Source of the DNA: Ktedonospora formicarum
Lineage (GTDB): Bacteria > Chloroflexota > Ktedonobacteria > Ktedonobacterales > Ktedonobacteraceae
Direction: 5' to 3'
Assembly (NCBI RefSeq): GCF_016587355.1
Contig: NZ_BNJF01000004.1
Span: 682,001 to 746,000, forward strand
DNA length: 64,000 bases
Numbering within the stretch: position 1 is the stretch's first letter; the number at the start of each line of letters is the position of its first letter. This document shows, piece after piece, positions 18,309-26,806 of this stretch. The notes below the pieces were generated by a model, which had not been told where the DNA came from, did no database searches, and worked only from the letters and a program-made list of their open reading frames with translations. A program made the translations under genes and the position numbers.

Positions 18309-18356
18309 GTTTCTCTCTTTTCGTATTTTTCGCAAAAATCATCATTTCGTTCTTTT

Positions 18357-19601
18357 TTAATCATTGATTGCCTGATAGGTCAGCGTCAAAAAATCACCAC
18401 CAATCGTGCTGCGCCAATCTGCGGCGACAATAGCATTCTGGTATTGGAGCAGGATAAGGGCTACCAGGTCCTCTTGCGGATCTACGTACCACGCTGTGCC
18501 CAGGCCACCTGGCCAGCCAAAAGTGCCGACGCTGGGACCGAAACCGGTCTGTTTTGTCACCACCTGGACCCCATAGCCAAATCCCCGATTGGCCCACATT
18601 TCGGTCGTGCTCATGGCAAACGTGGCATGAGTGTGCTGCTCAGGTGTGAGGTAGTCGGTCGTCATGGCCTCCACTGTCTTGTGCGAGAGCACACGCACCC
18701 CATCCAATACCCCTTTCCCCAACAACATGCGTCCGAAACGCAGGTAGTCATTAGCAGTGGAAACCAGACCAGCGCCCCCGGAGGCGAACAGTGGCGGCTC
18801 GGCCCAGCCCGTTGTTTGGGGATGATCTAGCACGGCCAGCCCACCCTCAGGCGCGGGTCCGTAGAGCACAGCAAGACGGCTCCGTTTTTCGGCTGGCACG
18901 ACGAAGCTCGCATCCACCATGCCCAGTGGCTCAAAGATGCGTTCGCGCAACGCCACTTCCAGCGGTTTTCTCGTGACCCGAGCTATCAGGATACCCAGAA
19001 TATCCGAAGCGATATGGTAGAGCCAGCGCGTGCCGGGCTCATAGGCCAGAGGAAATTCGCCGATGCGGGCCAGCCATGCATCAGGAGCCAGTCGCTGTGC
19101 ATTTGGAATCTGAAGTGCCTGTGCTATTGGTGCAGCCGTCAGTGTGAGGAGGCTGGGTCCAAGGCTGGTCTTTCCCCAACCAAGACCCAAACGGTAGGTG
19201 AGCAGATCATGCAGGGTAATCGCGCGCGGAGAAGGATAGACATCGTCAGGCGAGCCATGCGGGTCGCGCATCACCATCCGCTGTGCTAACTCCGGAAGCC
19301 AGGCATCCACTGGGTCAGAGAGGCGAAGCTTGCCCTCTTCAACCAGCGTCAGGGCAGCAGCAGCGATAATCGGCTTGGTCATCGAGGCCAGACGAAAGAT
19401 CGTGTCGCGCTGCATCGGGATCTGCGCCTCCCGATCCTGCCAGCCAGTCGCAGCAGCGTATGCCAGTTCGCCGTGTCGATATAGCATGGCAGTCACTCCC
19501 GCAAACTCACCTCGCTCGACATACCCTTCCAATGCTCTGCTCAAGCGCTCCAGACGCCCTTGAGACAATCCTCCGCGTTGACCATAACTGGATTCGTTCA
19601 T
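18357..19601 (-). CDS. Serine hydrolase (class C beta-lactamase family)
   Basis: This protein of 414 residues has the SxxK catalytic motif in FRLASMTKPIIAAA (Ser and Lys near residues 72-75), the helix EPGTRWLYHIASDILG at the YxN position, and GGAGLVSTANDYLRFGRMLL. No signal peptide is evident, suggesting a cytosolic esterase or peptidase of the EstB type rather than a secreted lactamase. The middle of a presumed three-gene operon with an MFS exporter upstream and an oxidoreductase downstream; a role in small-molecule tailoring or resistance is possible but not shown. Confidence 0.85.
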   Translation of the reverse strand: MNESSYGQRGGLSQGRLERLSRALEGYVERGEFAGVTAMLYRHGELAYAAATGWQDREAQIPMQRDTIFRLASMTKPIIAAAALTLVEEGKLRLSDPVDAWLPELAQRMVMRDPHGSPDDVYPSPRAITLHDLLTYRLGLGWGKTSLGPSLLTLTAAPIAQALQIPNAQRLAPDAWLARIGEFPLAYEPGTRWLYHIASDILGILIARVTRKPLEVALRERIFEPLGMVDASFVVPAEKRSRLAVLYGPAPEGGLAVLDHPQTTGWAEPPLFASGGAGLVSTANDYLRFGRMLLGKGVLDGVRVLSHKTVEAMTTDYLTPEQHTHATFAMSTTEMWANRGFGYGVQVVTKQTGFGPSVGTFGWPGGLGTAWYVDPQEDLVALILLQYQNAIVAADWRSTIGGDFLTLTYQAIND

Positions 19602-19639
19602 CTTTTCTCTCTATTCCTATTTATTGTTATTTACCTTTT

Positions 19640-20914
19640 TTACAATATCACCGTGCGTGAGTGCGTGTTTTGTCCATGATAGCCTTCATGATCTACCTTC
19701 AACGCTTCTACTGGAAATTGCGCTTTTGCTCGCAGTGAGAGCCACCCACAAAGAAAGCCCAGGATGGTCAACAGATCGAGCACCAGCAGACCACCAACCA
19801 TTTGCAGAACAAGCCCGGTCATCCAGAGCCAGGTGAAGCTCATGAGCAGTGGCCCCAGGGCAAGCCCCAGATTTCTCCCCATAGCGCTGAGGCTACTGGC
19901 CGCGCTGAGCGTCTCTCGCGAATCGCTGGACATCAGCAGCGTTTGTGTTGGCCCATCAAAGATCCCCCTGGTGATGCCGACCAGCAGCAGACACAAGGCA
20001 AGATCAAGGGCTGATACCCTGGTTCCTACCGCCAGCGTGAGCACACCCACGCTGCCAACCATGAATGCCAGGCCAATCATCATCAACACTTTTGCCCCCA
20101 ACCGATCAGTGAGATAACCACTGATCGGCGCTGTTACGGCAATCCCAAAGGGGAGACAGAGCAACACCAGCCCCGCTGTCCCCGGTGAAAGCCGTTGCAC
20201 ACGACTCAGGTCGAAAGGCAGCAGGGTATAAAAGGCTCCTGACACCACTGAGCTCATCAGAATCACAAGCCAGGCCCAGAAAAACGAGGGACGGCGTAAC
20301 AGGTTAATCATCAAACGCCAACCATTGCTCGACGTTCTCCCTTCCGCAAGCGTGAGACCGCGCAAGCCGACACAACCAAGAAGCACAGCCAGCAGACACA
20401 TCGGGACGTTGACGAAGAAGATAGATGGCCAGCCAAAGCGCCCTAAGAGCAAACCACCAATGCCAGGCCCGGTCACAGACCCCAGTGTTGCCAGCGAACT
20501 CATGATCCCTATAGCTCTTCCTCGTTCAGAGGGCGCGGCCAGCGCCGTCGCAACGGCGAGATTCTGCGTCATCATCACGCTCCCGGCAACACCCTGTACC
20601 ATGCGTCCCAGCAGGAGTATCCAGAAATTGGGGGCCAGTCCGCAGAGGATACTCCCCAGCCCGAAGCCCACAACTGAACCGGCAAAGGCGCTAAGCGGGT
20701 AGGGACGATGAAGCACCATGCCAACCGGCAGTACCAATAGTGTGACAGGTAATGAGTAGCTCAACACGATGGTTGAGACTGCGCTGTCTGAAAGATGAAA
20801 GTACTGCGCGATGGAAGGCAGCGCCAGAGCCACAATAGTCATATCTGTCGTGACCAGAAAAATCGATACCCCCAACGCAATAATCCCCCACCAACGGTAT
20901 TTCCTCTGTTGCAT
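19640..20914 (-). CDS. MFS drug/metabolite exporter
   Basis: This 424-residue protein has 12 predicted membrane helices. Motif A-like residues appear after helix 2 (GMVLHRPYPLSAFAGS), motif C-like in helix 5 (GSVTGPGIGGLLLGRFGWPS), and a second motif A in YLTDRLGAKVLMM. This matches DHA-type proton antiporters. I choose the start MQQRKYRWW at 20914, preceded by an AGAGAAG ribosome site. First gene of the minus-strand run, 39 bp before the serine hydrolase. The cluster lies next to a giant LuxR regulator that may control it. Confidence 0.85.
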   Translation of the reverse strand: MQQRKYRWWGIIALGVSIFLVTTDMTIVALALPSIAQYFHLSDSAVSTIVLSYSLPVTLLVLPVGMVLHRPYPLSAFAGSVVGFGLGSILCGLAPNFWILLLGRMVQGVAGSVMMTQNLAVATALAAPSERGRAIGIMSSLATLGSVTGPGIGGLLLGRFGWPSIFFVNVPMCLLAVLLGCVGLRGLTLAEGRTSSNGWRLMINLLRRPSFFWAWLVILMSSVVSGAFYTLLPFDLSRVQRLSPGTAGLVLLCLPFGIAVTAPISGYLTDRLGAKVLMMIGLAFMVGSVGVLTLAVGTRVSALDLALCLLLVGITRGIFDGPTQTLLMSSDSRETLSAASSLSAMGRNLGLALGPLLMSFTWLWMTGLVLQMVGGLLVLDLLTILGFLCGWLSLRAKAQFPVEALKVDHEGYHGQNTHSRTVIL

Positions 20915-20976
20915 GTTCTTCTCTTTTCTTTTGTTGAACACATCAAACCATGCACCATCGAAATATTTCTTATTCC

Positions 20977-21207
20977 TTACACATATGGAGATGCAGCGTC
21001 CTCATAGGGTTCCTCACTGGTCTCAAGAGCAAGAAGCGACAAATTCAGAGAACGGATCTTCAGCAGCACACCATAGAGGGCTGCCTGGTCTTTGAGACAA
21101 CCTGAGAGGAGAGATGTACCGTTTGCGTCCTGCATAATATGTAATTCCTCCAATGATTGCTGCCAGCATAGGTCCAGGTGTCCTTTGACGCGAATACGGC
21201 AGTGCAT
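20977..21207 (-). CDS. Small protein of a LuxR-associated family
   Basis: This protein of 76 residues contains RIRVKGHLDLCWQQSLEELH, GTSLLSGCLKDQAALYGVLL and KIRSLNLSLLALE. The pattern (beta-alpha, then 'L.DQAALYGVL.KIR.L...L') recurs, as I recall, in short proteins of Ktedonobacteria. The start at 21207 is set by GGAGGATGACAGAGCT upstream; longer versions have no support. It lies between the MFS gene (63 bp gap) and the LuxR regulator on the same strand. The function is unknown; the beta/alpha layout would suit a small regulatory or ligand-binding subunit. Confidence 0.6.
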   Translation of the reverse strand: MHCRIRVKGHLDLCWQQSLEELHIMQDANGTSLLSGCLKDQAALYGVLLKIRSLNLSLLALETSEEPYEDAASPYV

Positions 21208-21375
21208 AGCTCTGTCATCCTCCGTTCCGGTTCTTTCTTCTGGGGAAATACTACTGCGCAGGAGCGGGGAGCACAGCACACTAAGGTCTACTGCGAGGTA
21301 CCATTTGCCGCATGGTTGGGAAAAAGGGTTGGGAGGTACAGCAGGGCTACTTGGGCGAAGAGAGATGAGCAATGG

Positions 21376-24300
21376 CTAGAGTAAAGATAACTCTCTGGCT
21401 CGTATGACCGCATGGGTTCTGTTTTCCGCGTTGAGCTTCATCAGGAGAGCACTCACATGCTTTTTGACGGTCGTGAGAGAAATGACCAGTTGATGGGCGA
21501 TCTTTTGATTGCTAGCTCCCCTGGAAAGAAGCTGCAAGACCTCCCGCTCACGCGACGTGAGGGGTTCGATGGGAGCGTTTGTGAGAGCGATGTCTTGTGG
21601 TCGCTGAGATAGTTTTTTTTCAGAAATGGTTACAGCGATGCTATTGGTTGGCGCATTGGAGGCCTGCTCGAAGGCCGAGAGTATCTGGGCAATAGAGTCT
21701 CTGGGGAGAGCAGCACTGCCGTCCTCAGGCTGATATGGCATTTTCTGCAACGCCTTGAGGAACTTGCGCATCGATTCTCCCTCATTCAGATAGACGCGCA
21801 CATACCCTCCTGGCTTCGTGAGCGCGAAAAGACGAGCTGCGATCTGGCAAGCCTGTGCATGTTTGTCTGCCTGGTGCAGCGCCAGAGCATACAGTGTGAG
21901 AAACGAGATAGTGGTAAGCAGATCTTCAGGCTGATCCAGATATTTACGAAAGCGATCCAACATTTCTACTGCCTGCGTATATTTGTTCTGAGCAAGATAG
22001 ACGTGAATAAGCGCAAAGAATTCGTCTGTGCGTTGAACATCCCAGGTATCTGTGTAAAACATCATCTGAGCTGCGCAGGCATCCGCTGCCCCCAGATTGT
22101 CGTTTGCCAACCACCATTGCACACGAATTGCAATCAACACAGACTCGCGAACGACAAATCCCCGCTGTTGCAAACGTTCTAGCTCCTGGAGCGCTTGCCC
22201 GGCTGCGGAAAGATCTCCCGCCGCCAGTTCGATCTCGAAGAGCAGTTGATATCCCCAGGTGAGCAGATCGATCTGCTGCCAGAGGGTCGAGTGCTGAAGC
22301 ATCGGCAGAAGCGTGGCGCGGGCCTCGGCCAGCCGATTCCATTGGTAGAGGATATGCCCCTGGTGATACGAAACATACGCGACCAGGAAAGCAGGGCCAT
22401 TAACCTGTGCACTCAGTTCGCGGGCCGCTAGCACTTCCTGATATGCCTGGTGCAGTTGTCCAGCATGCCGATAGACATGGATCAGCCAGTGCGTCACCTG
22501 GATGGTCGCAAAGTGATCGCGTGCCTGCTGGCTCATATGCTGCCTGGCTTCCAGGAAGAGCGGGATGAGCGAGGCAGCTTCGTGCAGAAGAATAGCACGG
22601 AACATAAAGGCGATGGAGAGTGGGATCACCTGCCAGATCGGCTCATCGTCCCTCCCCAACTGCTGCATCTGTTGATAGAGTAGGCCCAGATAGGCCCGGT
22701 CATTGCGGAACACCGCGTCTTCCGCCGCGCTCCACGTACGCAGGACATGCAGGCGCTGCCAGAGTAGTTCTTCATCGACCAGAGGTGCGGGATCGCTCGC
22801 TGCCAGTCCTGGCTGGTTCTCCTGGAATCGGAGAGCCTCCTCCACTCGTGCCATCATCTGCTTCGTCTGCTCCCGCGTTCGGGCGCGTTGCTCCTGGCTG
22901 GTCGAAGCGAAGGAAGTAAGCAGATAGAGCGCCGCAGTCAGCGCAAAAGGGGCGTGCTCGCGCACTACGGCATCGGGCAATGCCATAATCCAGCGATGAA
23001 AAATCTGTATCTCCCCCTGCCACCAGGTATCCCGGGCCATGCGCTTCATCAGAGAAGCGGCGACGGCGAAATCCGTTGCCGTCAGCCGGTGGGCGATGGC
23101 TTCCCGCAGCTCGCCCTGCTCTTCATACCAGTGCGCTGCTCGCCGATGCAATTCGACAATGAGCGTGGGGTGTGTGGCGCGCAGGCGCGCAAGGAGCGCT
23201 TCGCGAAACAGATCGTGCAGACGATACCAGCGTCGTTCTTCATCCAGGGCGATCAGGAAGAGATGAGCGCGCTCAAGCTCCTGAAGTCTCGCCTGACTGG
23301 CCGGTTCCTCAGTGACCGCCTGACAGAGGTCCGCGTTCAGATGCGAAAGGACGGAAATGCGAAGCAGAAAGTTCTGGAGAGGAGCTTCCAGGTGAGAGAG
23401 AATCTCCTCCTGAATGTAATCCAGCAGATAGCGTTGACTGCCGGTAAATGCTCGGACAAAGGCCGCATGATCCTCTCGTTGTTGCAGAACCAGTGCTGCC
23501 AGTTGCAGGCCCGCAATCCACCCTTCAGTACGCTGCTCCAGAACATCCACTTCTTCTTGCGAGAGGGTAAGCTTCATAGTTCCGTTGAGGAAATGAGCGG
23601 CTTCACTCTGCTGAAAGCGCAGATCGGCATCCCGCAATTCGCGCACTTGATCGCGAACACGCAGACGAGAGAGGGAAAACGGTGGATCAACGCGACTGGC
23701 AAGCACCAGATGTATCTGGACAGGCACATGTTCCAGCCAGAAAAGCAAAGCCTCGTGAATGGCCTGCTCCTCAATCACATGATAGTCGTCCAGGATCAGA
23801 ACGAGATCTTCGGTCAGTTCCGTCAGTTCGTTGATCAAGGCGGTAAGCACCGTAGCAAAAGGCGGCAGTACGGGCTGATGCACCATGTTGAGTGCGACCT
23901 CACCGATCCCTGGCAGATGCATTCGCAAGGCCATGATCACCGACACCCAGAAGCGGGTGATGTCATTGTCGGTCTCATCGAGGGTCAGCCAGGCAAACTT
24001 GCGGGATCGAGCCGCAGAGCGAGCCACCCAGGCGGAGAGCAGGGTCGTTTTCCCACTGCCAGCAGAGGCGGAAAGTAAGAGTAACCGGCGAGAAAGCACC
24101 GTATCCGCCTTAGAGAGCAAGCGCTCCCGCTCGACAAGCGTAGCAGGCACAGGCGGGCGAACAAGCCTGGTTAAGAGCGGCACCATCCCGTGTCCAGTCT
24201 GGTGCAGGGCAGAGGTCCTCGCGGTATGTGACATCTGAGGCAGCGTGGCGCGTGCCAGATCATGAGCCACCTCCTCCAAGCGCGCAAATGTCACATTGGC

Positions 24301-24567
24301 CGTCTGTCCAAGATAGCGTTTCGCGGTGCGATGGGCGGCGGTGTGGTAGGCATACCAATATGCTCCTCCTCGCGGTCGAGCCTCTTTGTAGATATTGAGA
24401 TGGCCAGAGCGCCCCTGAAAAGCAAACGAGGTGGCAGTTTCAAGCCAGGCTAACCACAGAGGCCCATCTCCTGGGCGAAAACAGTGCTCCAGATGACCAG
24501 AGGTAGATAACTCATAGAGGGCCTGATCGGTAGACCAGCGAAGTGCGTGAAGTGGTGACCTTGGCAT
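21376..24567 (-). CDS. LuxR/MalT-type STAND ATPase regulator
   Basis: This protein of 1063 residues has four parts. Residues ~1-110 resemble an integrase-type arm DNA-binding domain (RGGAYWYAYHTAAHRTAKRY-LGQT). From ~170 there is a STAND NTPase with Walker A SASAGSGKTTLLSAW, Walker B DLVLILDDYHVI and sensor VLASRVDPPFSLSRLRVR. From ~500 come helical TPR-like repeats (MalT superhelix). The C-terminus is a LuxR helix-turn-helix (LTSREREVLQLLSRGASNQK, ending KKHVSALLMKLNAENR). MalT-type regulators activate transcription after ligand and ATP binding. Start at 24567 (MPRSPLHALRWS) preceded by AAAGAAAGG. The gene is intact and paralogous to 26807-30003. Confidence 0.9.
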   Translation of the reverse strand: MPRSPLHALRWSTDQALYELSTSGHLEHCFRPGDGPLWLAWLETATSFAFQGRSGHLNIYKEARPRGGAYWYAYHTAAHRTAKRYLGQTANVTFARLEEVAHDLARATLPQMSHTARTSALHQTGHGMVPLLTRLVRPPVPATLVERERLLSKADTVLSRRLLLLSASAGSGKTTLLSAWVARSAARSRKFAWLTLDETDNDITRFWVSVIMALRMHLPGIGEVALNMVHQPVLPPFATVLTALINELTELTEDLVLILDDYHVIEEQAIHEALLFWLEHVPVQIHLVLASRVDPPFSLSRLRVRDQVRELRDADLRFQQSEAAHFLNGTMKLTLSQEEVDVLEQRTEGWIAGLQLAALVLQQREDHAAFVRAFTGSQRYLLDYIQEEILSHLEAPLQNFLLRISVLSHLNADLCQAVTEEPASQARLQELERAHLFLIALDEERRWYRLHDLFREALLARLRATHPTLIVELHRRAAHWYEEQGELREAIAHRLTATDFAVAASLMKRMARDTWWQGEIQIFHRWIMALPDAVVREHAPFALTAALYLLTSFASTSQEQRARTREQTKQMMARVEEALRFQENQPGLAASDPAPLVDEELLWQRLHVLRTWSAAEDAVFRNDRAYLGLLYQQMQQLGRDDEPIWQVIPLSIAFMFRAILLHEAASLIPLFLEARQHMSQQARDHFATIQVTHWLIHVYRHAGQLHQAYQEVLAARELSAQVNGPAFLVAYVSYHQGHILYQWNRLAEARATLLPMLQHSTLWQQIDLLTWGYQLLFEIELAAGDLSAAGQALQELERLQQRGFVVRESVLIAIRVQWWLANDNLGAADACAAQMMFYTDTWDVQRTDEFFALIHVYLAQNKYTQAVEMLDRFRKYLDQPEDLLTTISFLTLYALALHQADKHAQACQIAARLFALTKPGGYVRVYLNEGESMRKFLKALQKMPYQPEDGSAALPRDSIAQILSAFEQASNAPTNSIAVTISEKKLSQRPQDIALTNAPIEPLTSREREVLQLLSRGASNQKIAHQLVISLTTVKKHVSALLMKLNAENRTHAVIRARELSLL

Positions 24568-25138
24568 ACAACCTTTCTTTTCACGCGTTGTCCCCAACAC
24601 ACCGCGTGTTCCTCCCAACAGTGAGAAGTATAGCAGAGACAATGGCAGCAAACAAGGAGCACTTCGCATTCAGACACTACTGCGTGATTCCCCAAAAAAA
24701 GGCCCACAGTGCTGATAAGGTGTTGTATTTTCCGCCACTCCAAAACAAGTCAATGCCTTGCTGGATCTCTTCGAATCTCGCCAGGGAAGTGAAGTCGCTC
24801 ATCCAGAACGTGCACCTTTTACGCCAAGAGTTGTCTATCTTGTTCCTATGCATATGCGGAAGATTCAGGGGCGCGACACCCTTTCAGTTACCTTCTCCAG
24901 AGAACGCAGTCGTGTAGCACAGGGAAATGTGCATTCCTCGTTCTTTCAAGAATAGGCCTATAATGGGCATATCGCCGCGTAAACATCCTTAGAACAGTGG
25001 ATATAAGGGGTCAGAGAGATGGAGCAAAGGCTCATACAGAGAAAAGAGCATGAGTTACTGATAAGAAGTGCTTTCCTACTCAGTGATCATGCTCTTTTTG
25101 CGCTCACTATCTACCAAGGGGCGACATTTGAGGGTGAG
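24568..25138. other. Intergenic, no gene recognised
   Basis: The 570 bp upstream of the LuxR regulator hold its promoter region and a hairpin near 25042-25098. Plus-strand frames overlap here but lack ribosome sites and family resemblance. Confidence 0.45.
25042..25098 (-). terminator. Spaced 12-bp hairpin after secreted-protein gene
   Basis: AAAAGAGCATGA (25042-25053) and TCATGCTCTTTT (25087-25098) are exact complements around a 33-nt loop. It begins 41 bp past the end of the minus-strand gene at 25139; a T-run follows it on the plus strand. Confidence 0.5.
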
Positions 25139-25843
25139 TTATCCGCGCAATTGTTCGTCAGATGGTACCTGATTGCTTTGCACCACACTTTTTGGGCGGC
25201 GTGTCAACGCGAAGATTGCAGTTCCCAGGCCAAGTACCCCAACGATGATGCCGATCGTCCCCAGAAGCGTTCCTGTTGTTCTCGCTTCCTGAAGTTGCGT
25301 TTGGAGAGAGGACAGTGTCTCTGTCCCTTGGGGTGTGCTTGCTGTGGTAGCGGAGGTCGTTGAGGGATAGGACACAATTGTTTCGACCTCACCAAATCCA
25401 TTCGGACTACTGGTGAATTTCTCGTCAATCTTTTGTCCATTGAGCGTCCCGGTGAAATGAAATGTGTACGCGCCTGCCTGTGTGGGAACGAAATAGGACG
25501 TATATTTGCCAGGGGCCTCATCACGTGGCTTCAGCGTGAGCGTGAGCGGTGCGGAGCTGCCTGTACTTACCTCCGCCTTTAAGCTCTTGTCCGCATCATT
25601 GACAGGATTTGCGACTGGACCATCATCACCTCCGCCCGCAATCTCACAGGTTTTGCCGTTACAAATGGTCAGGTCAAGACTATTTCTGACGCCAACATTC
25701 GCTGGCTCTTCAAGGAAACCAACAATGAACGTATAATTGCCTACATGTCGGACTTCATGCGCAGAGGCGGTTGAAAAGGGAACCAGTGCAAGCAAGAGTG
25801 CTCCTACAAGAGCGATACTACTGATGACCAAGCGTTTCCGCAT
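25139..25843 (-). CDS. Secreted, C-terminally anchored beta-domain protein
   Basis: This 234-residue protein has a clear signal peptide (MRKRLVISSIALVGALLLAL, cleavage after STASA) and starts the mature part with HEVRHVGNYTFIVGFLEEPA. An Ig-like or CopC-like beta domain follows (residues ~27-150) with one Cys pair (CNGKTC), then a Thr/Ser linker and a membrane helix near 195-215 (GTIGIIVGVLGLGTAIFAL) with a positive tail. It is probably displayed outside the cell membrane. The ribosome site AAAGGAG is ideal. The mature N-terminal His could bind metal, as in CopC-type proteins, but this is a guess. Confidence 0.75.
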   Translation of the reverse strand: MRKRLVISSIALVGALLLALVPFSTASAHEVRHVGNYTFIVGFLEEPANVGVRNSLDLTICNGKTCEIAGGGDDGPVANPVNDADKSLKAEVSTGSSAPLTLTLKPRDEAPGKYTSYFVPTQAGAYTFHFTGTLNGQKIDEKFTSSPNGFGEVETIVSYPSTTSATTASTPQGTETLSSLQTQLQEARTTGTLLGTIGIIVGVLGLGTAIFALTRRPKSVVQSNQVPSDEQLRG

Positions 25844-26331
25844 GTTATGCTCCTTTTGAAATATCTGTGTAGTTAAGACAGCAGATGTCTTTCGATTGAG
25901 GTATGCTATGACGATCTATCAGATATCTCCATATCGTCGCTTTAGCGTACAAAAAGTATGAGCATTTGTCTATTGGGAGAAATACTCAGGGCGGTTCTTG
26001 ACCCCTAGGGAATTCCATTCATTCACAAAGGAGCGACGCCTGCTCCTTTGTGAAGACGTGAGTAGATAGGGACACACATCAATTGCATCATCTCGATAAG
26101 ACTTGTGGATTTGGCTGATCTATCGCTTGATACGCTCTTATGCTTGGCACGTATCTGCTCTTCTTCGACAATGGGCAAGAGAGAAATATTGATGGAAGGA
26201 CGATGCTCAAAGAGGACATGACGTGAAGAGGCCATAGCGACTATAACTCATTTGAACAGTTTTCCCCTTTGAGCAAGACATTGTTAGTATACAGGTAGAG
26301 TGTCCTGATGTCTCTTGGGAGATGCCCCTAT
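25844..26331. other. Intergenic, no gene recognised
   Basis: This stretch carries the promoter region of the secreted-protein gene. A 70-codon minus-strand frame at 26023-26235 has no family resemblance and I do not call it. Confidence 0.4.
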
Positions 26332-26665
26332 TTTTGTGGGCCAAGTAGAGAGGCTTTATGAGTCAAACGAACTGCCAGGATCTCTGCCTGACAACGAGCC
26401 AGTAGCACCTGGGCCGTTTCAATCAAATTCTTAATGATGTGAAATCGGTCGGCGCATTGAACGGGCGCCTTCTCGCGCAGCGGAAGCATATTCCCCTCCA
26501 CGATCACGACTGATCACGGCCAGGTCTGGTTGTTGGCGCATCCACGCAGCGGCGATTTCGGCTCGGCGGTTCAGGTAAGAGGTCTACGACGCGATGACTT
26601 TCCAGGTTAATGAGGATGCTGCCGAATCGGTATCCACGATGATAATATGCAAAAATCTGAGCAAA
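26332..26665 (-). pseudogene. ISL3-family transposase fragment
   Basis: Broken minus-strand frames encode SILINLESHRVVDLLP, RAEIAAAWMRQQPDLAVISR, DRGGEYASAAREGA and CADRFHIIKNLIETAQVLLA. This order (HRVVDLLP, then VISRDRGG.YA, then ADRFHI.KNL) is diagnostic of the DDE domain of ISL3 transposases. At least two frameshifts and loss of both ends show that it is debris. Confidence 0.75.
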
Positions 26666-26752
26666 AATCATGCATAATCCTCTCTTAGCACTACCACCTC
26701 TTCTTCTGAAGAGGTTAGACTCCGTTCCTCTGGCTAGTATAAATACAGTGAC

Positions 26753-26787
26753 GTCCCCCTCCTCGATTCTAACATCGAGGAGGGGAC
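26753..26787 (-). terminator. Intrinsic terminator of second LuxR gene
   Basis: GTCCCCCTCCTCGAT (26753-26767) pairs with ATCGAGGAGGGGAC (26774-26787), a 14-bp stem with one bulged base. It lies 20 bp beyond the stop of the minus-strand LuxR gene. Confidence 0.65.
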
Positions 26788-26806
26788 CTCCTAAGAGGAA
26801 GCCCGT

